Assembly (NCBI GenBank): GCA_036555005.1
Contig: DATBME010000123.1
Coordinates: 1-7,113, forward strand
Source of the DNA: DASSCW01 sp036555005
GTDB lineage: Bacteria; Chloroflexota; Limnocylindria; QHBO01
Length of the DNA stretch: 7,113 bases
Reading direction: 5' to 3'
In this document: in pieces, positions 6,114 to 7,113 of the stretch
Position numbering within the stretch: the stretch's first letter is position 1
How the letters are laid out: the number at the start of each line of letters is the position of its first letter
Notes under the pieces: generated by a model
The model's input: only the letters and a program-made list of their open reading frames with translations
Told to the model about the DNA's origin: nothing
The model's database searches: none
Position numbers and translations under genes: made by a program

Positions 6114-7113
6114 ATGGCCCATCCCAGAATGGCGAGGCGGCAGCTGGGCGGTCGGCGACCGCTCCTGCTCGCGCTGGTTTACGGCGTGTTCCTGGTGCTC
6201 GTCGGCGTCACCGCCAGTGGCCTGGTGGCGGTGGCCGGGGCGCACATCAAGAGCGCGGCGCTCCAGGCCGTGGTGGGGCGTGACCACTCGCTGGTGGAGC
6301 TGTTCGTGGCCGGCCGGCTGCGCGCCGGCGACCTGTCGGACGACGGTCCCTCCCCGGCGCGGGCGGCCGAACTGGCCTCGCAGCTGGCGCTGCTGACCGA
6401 GGGCGACGCGATCCTGCGCATCGAGGTGCGCGGCACCAACGGGCACGTGCTGTTCAGCGACGACCCGGCCGTGGCCGGGGACCAGGCGCCGCTCAACCCG
6501 GCCATGGTGGAGGCGCTGGCCGGACGGCCCTCGGCCGCACTGCTCGAGGTCGCCGACGCCGCCCAGCCGGCCGGAGCGGCCCTCCCGGCCGCCGACGTCG
6601 TCCAGGAGTTCCTGCCGATCGTCGGCTCCGATGGCCGCCCGGCGGCCGTGGTCGCCATGTGGCGCAACGCGGCGCCGCTGCTGGCCGACATCGATGCCGC
6701 GCGGCGCGACATCATGATCATGACCCTGGCCGCGGCGGTGCTGCTGGCCGGGATCCTGTTCTTCGTCTTCCGCGCCGCTCAGGCGCGGATCAGCATCCAG
6801 CAGCGTCAGCTGCTGGAGGCGATGCGGCGCGACGCGCTCACGGGGCTCCTCAATCACGGGGCGGTGGTGGGCGTGCTCGCCGAGAGCCTCGAGGCCGCTC
6901 GAGCGGCCGGCGATGTCATCGGCCTGGCGCTGGTCGACGTCGACAACTTCCGGCTTTTCAACGACAACCACGGCCACGAGGCCGGCGACGAGATCCTGCG
7001 ACGCGTGGCCGGCGTGCTGCGGCCCGGCATCGATGACGGCGCGGAGCTGGCGCGGTACGGGCCCGATGAGTTCCTGCTGGTGCAGCCGGGCGCCGACGCC
7101 GCGACCATGGCCG
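6114..7113 (+). CDS. Membrane-anchored GGDEF-domain protein (putative diguanylate cyclase, 3' end outside window)
   Basis: An open frame of 333 codons that runs off the window end. Order: a short basic N-terminus (MAHPRMARRQ), TM1 about residues 16-42, a roughly 155-residue extracytoplasmic region with a Cache/PAS-like feel (LLTEGDAILRIEVRGTNG, EFLPIVGSDGRP), TM2 about 200-220, a short linker, then a GGDEF domain from RRDALTGLLNHGAV. Expected residues include D240, the metal-site D275 in ALVDVDNFR, and NDNHGHEAGDEIL. The signature loop reads YGPDEF (315-320), with Pro replacing the second Gly. The inhibitory I-site RxxD, expected at 307-310, is absent (it reads DDGA). GGDEF proteins make cyclic di-GMP from two GTP. 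With GPDEF, activity is uncertain and the domain may instead bind GTP or be inactive. The start is the first ATG in frame (6114); no Shine-Dalgarno is seen, and ATG 6129 is an alternative. Sensor ligand unknown. Any EAL or other C-terminal domain would be out of view. Confidence 0.88.
   Translation, partial: MAHPRMARRQLGGRRPLLLALVYGVFLVLVGVTASGLVAVAGAHIKSAALQAVVGRDHSLVELFVAGRLRAGDLSDDGPSPARAAELASQLALLTEGDAILRIEVRGTNGHVLFSDDPAVAGDQAPLNPAMVEALAGRPSAALLEVADAAQPAGAALPAADVVQEFLPIVGSDGRPAAVVAMWRNAAPLLADIDAARRDIMIMTLAAAVLLAGILFFVFRAAQARISIQQRQLLEAMRRDALTGLLNHGAVVGVLAESLEAARAAGDVIGLALVDVDNFRLFNDNHGHEAGDEILRRVAGVLRPGIDDGAELARYGPDEFLLVQPGADAATMA

Noticed and set aside
5742..6977. Minus-strand open frame of 411 codons opposite the AlkD-like and GGDEF genes
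   Set aside because: It crosses two well-supported plus-strand genes and the gap between them, has biased composition and no motif; it is an antisense shadow.
6659..7036. Plus-strand open frame of 125 codons inside the GGDEF gene
   Set aside because: It is out of frame with the reading that gives the membrane helix, DALTGLLN and YGPDEF motifs, and is Arg/Gly/Ala-rich.

Overview
The window is a GC-rich stretch (about 70% by eye) with strong G/C preference at third codon positions. It looks like an ordinary chromosomal segment of a high-GC bacterium. I see no phage, insertion sequence, CRISPR, tRNA or rRNA signature. Gene content and protein style (LipA ending in a Gram-positive/Chloroflexi-like RSSYHA-x-EQV stretch, short intergenic gaps, a membrane GGDEF protein) would suit a Chloroflexota or actinobacterial genome. 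That taxonomic guess is weak and rests on no database search.

Layout. Positions 1-5133 hold five genes, all on the minus strand and closely packed. In transcription order they are a CopB-type copper P1B-ATPase (5133-2983), lipoyl synthase lipA (2942-1896), octanoyltransferase lipB (1882-1070), a glyoxalase II-like metallo-beta-lactamase-fold hydrolase (1073-378, start overlapping the lipB stop), and a second MBL-fold hydrolase of the UPF0173 type (324 to beyond base 1). Gaps are 40 bp, 13 bp, a 4-bp overlap and 53 bp, so one polycistronic transcript is possible. The plus strand carries an AlkD-like DNA alkylation repair protein (5221-5970), divergent from the ATPase across 87 bp, and then the first 333 codons of a membrane-anchored GGDEF-domain protein (6114 to beyond the window end).

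How the genes fit together. LipB moves octanoyl groups from acyl carrier protein to lipoyl domains, and LipA inserts the two sulfurs using a radical-SAM cluster plus an auxiliary Fe-S cluster. Placing a copper exporter immediately upstream is noteworthy because copper damages Fe-S enzymes, but functional coupling is only an inference. The most distinctive non-coding structure is a perfect 10-bp inverted repeat with a 25-nt loop. It spans the copB stop codon and ends 2 nt before the lipA start. A smaller 17-bp inverted repeat lies upstream of copB.

I found no strong evidence for a new multi-gene system. The points worth a second look are the copB-lipA junction, the His-x-x repeat tail of CopB, the probable start-site correction for copB, and the altered GGDEF signature (GPDEF).
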